6,204 nucleotides of DNA, from positions 1 through 6,204 of the forward strand of contig CANQYH010000192.1 in the NCBI GenBank assembly GCA_947628025.1, given 5' to 3'. The translations under genes were made by a program, and so were the position numbers. Shown here piece after piece: positions 5,318 to 6,204 of this stretch (position 1 is its first letter; the number at the start of each line of letters is the position of its first letter). Source of the stretch: an uncultured Lachnospiraceae bacterium (lineage in GTDB: Bacteria > Bacillota > Clostridia > Lachnospirales > Lachnospiraceae). A model generated the notes under the pieces. That model was not told where the DNA came from, ran no database searches, and saw nothing but the letters and a program-made list of their open reading frames with translations.

Positions 5318-5346
5318 ATTTTAGGTGGTTTATCACGTTTTTTCAA
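5318..5346 (-). promoter_or_regulatory. Predicted sigma-A promoter for pduL-ackA
   Basis: On the minus strand, TTGAAA (5346-5341) and TAAAAT (5323-5318) each match the sigma-A consensus at 5 of 6 positions and are separated by exactly 17 bases. The start would be near 5311, giving a leader of about 53 bases. No catabolite-response (cre) box is obvious to the eye. Confidence 0.75.
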
Positions 5347-5475
5347 GTCCCTGCGGGGAAATAATTTGTATTTTTTACCAGACAATACGCCGGCCCGCGG
5401 CGGCTCTCCGATTCCCCGTCATTTCTCCGCGGCTTTCGTCATATGTATCACCAAACCCTCTCTATGAGGTTCTCT

Positions 5476-6204
5476 ATGAACACTCCCTCTCACGTCATCC
5501 GCCGCAGCGCGGAACTGTTTTTCCTGGCCGTACTCTGCTTCTGCATGGGGGACGCCGCCGCGCGCCTGGCGGAGCGCTACCCGCTTCACGCGCAGGAGGA
5601 CGCCGCCGCCCTGCCCGCCTCCTCGGAGGGCAGCTGGGGCCTGAGTTTCCAGGAGGAGGGCAAGCCGCCCGTCGCCAACGCCACCGCCGCCTATCTGAAG
5701 CAGTTCGACGCATTCTACGCCCGGGAAACCGACGAAAAAGTGCTCTACCTGACTTTCGACGCCGGCTACGAAAACGGAAACACCGAAGCGATCCTCGACG
5801 CGCTCCAAAAACACAAGGCCCCGGCGGCGTTTTTCCTCGTGGGCAATTACCTGGAAACCAGTCCCGACCTGGTGAAGCGCATGGTCGCAGAGGGACATAT
5901 CGTCGGCAACCACACCTACCACCACCCGGATATGTCCAAGATCTCTACGAAAGAAAGCTTTGAAAAAGAACTGAACGACCTGGAGACCCTTTTCGAGGAG
6001 ACGACCGGCCAGGCCATGAAGAAATATTACCGGCCGCCTCAGGGAAAATATAGCGAGAGCAATCTGAAGATGGCAAAAGAAATGGGTTATAAAACGTTTT
6101 TCTGGAGCCTGGCCTACGTGGACTGGTACCAGGACAAACAGCCCACGCACGAGGAGGCGTTTGAAAAGCTGCTGGGGCGCATCCACCCAGGCGCGGTCGT
6201 CCTG
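5476..6204 (+). CDS. PdaA-like polysaccharide deacetylase (delta-lactam-type), 3' end cut by window
   Basis: This is a NodB-fold carbohydrate esterase family 4 protein most like B. subtilis PdaA, which removes the N-acetyl group of muramic acid as a step to muramic delta-lactam in spore cortex peptidoglycan. The 243 codons seen include an N-terminal hydrophobic segment (about residues 13-24, signal or anchor), a low-complexity linker (about 26-70) and the NodB domain from about 88. Motifs: TFDAGYENGNT (93-103; D95 as catalytic base), GNHTYHH (144-150; H146 and H150 as metal ligands), YRPPQGKYS (185-193) and FWSLAYVDW (209-217). The open frame continues past the window. In-frame ATGs exist at 5443, 5464 and 5476; 5476 is preferred because GAGG lies six bases before it. 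It diverges from pduL. I saw no clear sigma-A or sigma-G promoter. Confidence 0.9.
   Translation, partial: MNTPSHVIRRSAELFFLAVLCFCMGDAAARLAERYPLHAQEDAAALPASSEGSWGLSFQEEGKPPVANATAAYLKQFDAFYARETDEKVLYLTFDAGYENGNTEAILDALQKHKAPAAFFLVGNYLETSPDLVKRMVAEGHIVGNHTYHHPDMSKISTKESFEKELNDLETLFEETTGQAMKKYYRPPQGKYSESNLKMAKEMGYKTFFWSLAYVDWYQDKQPTHEEAFEKLLGRIHPGAVVL

Noticed and set aside
5347..5475. A sigma-G or sigma-A promoter ahead of the deacetylase gene
   Set aside because: I looked for CATnnTA and TATAAT-like elements with suitably spaced partners. CATATGTA at 5440-5447 is close by eye but does not fit the spacing, so no call was made. The stretch otherwise shows only a 5-bp GC hairpin at 5388-5402.
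5325..5963. A 212-codon plus-strand open frame in a different frame over the deacetylase start
   Set aside because: It overlaps the real deacetylase frame (from 5476), has an Arg/Pro/Gly-rich translation typical of an out-of-frame reading, and no ribosome binding site that I can see.
5419..6186. A 255-codon minus-strand open frame opposite the deacetylase gene
   Set aside because: The plus strand in this stretch carries all the ordered NodB motifs. The minus-strand translation shows no known motif and is a shadow of that gene.

Overview
The window looks like a chromosomal housekeeping region from a Gram-positive, endospore-lineage Firmicute, most likely a fairly GC-rich clostridium of the Lachnospiraceae type. 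This assignment is inferred from gene content, gene order (ackA, DUF177, rpmF, plsX, acpP, rnc, smc), strong AGGAGG-like ribosome binding sites, sigma-A-type promoters and a PdaA-type spore-cortex deacetylase. It was not checked against a database.

Layout: all genes except the last lie on the minus strand. Reading the minus strand from right to left, a two-gene unit, pduL (5258-4689) then ackA (4661-3468), starts from a good sigma-A promoter at 5318-5346. It makes acetate and ATP from acetyl-CoA: PduL converts acetyl-CoA plus phosphate to acetyl phosphate, and AckA converts acetyl phosphate plus ADP to acetate plus ATP. Strong overlapping inverted repeats follow ackA. A second unit starts from a consensus-perfect sigma-A promoter at 3294-3322 and runs DUF177/YceD (3268-2741), rpmF (2737-2552), a 349-base gap with its own promoter and structured repeats, plsX (2202-1174), acpP (1153-923), rnc (799-86) and the first 35 codons of smc (105-1, cut by the window edge). 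This cluster joins ribosome assembly (DUF177, L32), phospholipid precursor synthesis (PlsX, acyl carrier protein), double-stranded RNA processing (RNase III) and chromosome condensation (SMC).

On the plus strand, diverging from pduL, a PdaA-like polysaccharide deacetylase starts at 5476 and runs off the right edge.

I see no tRNA, rRNA, CRISPR array, insertion sequence, phage gene or att site, and no broken gene. I found no previously undescribed multi-gene system. What deserves a second look is non-coding: the mutually exclusive hairpins after ackA, the long inverted repeat and tandem CCG-N4-CGG elements between rpmF and plsX, and the hairpins ahead of rnc. On the protein side, the PduL/AckA pairing lacks a microcompartment targeting extension, and AckA has an altered DTAF motif.
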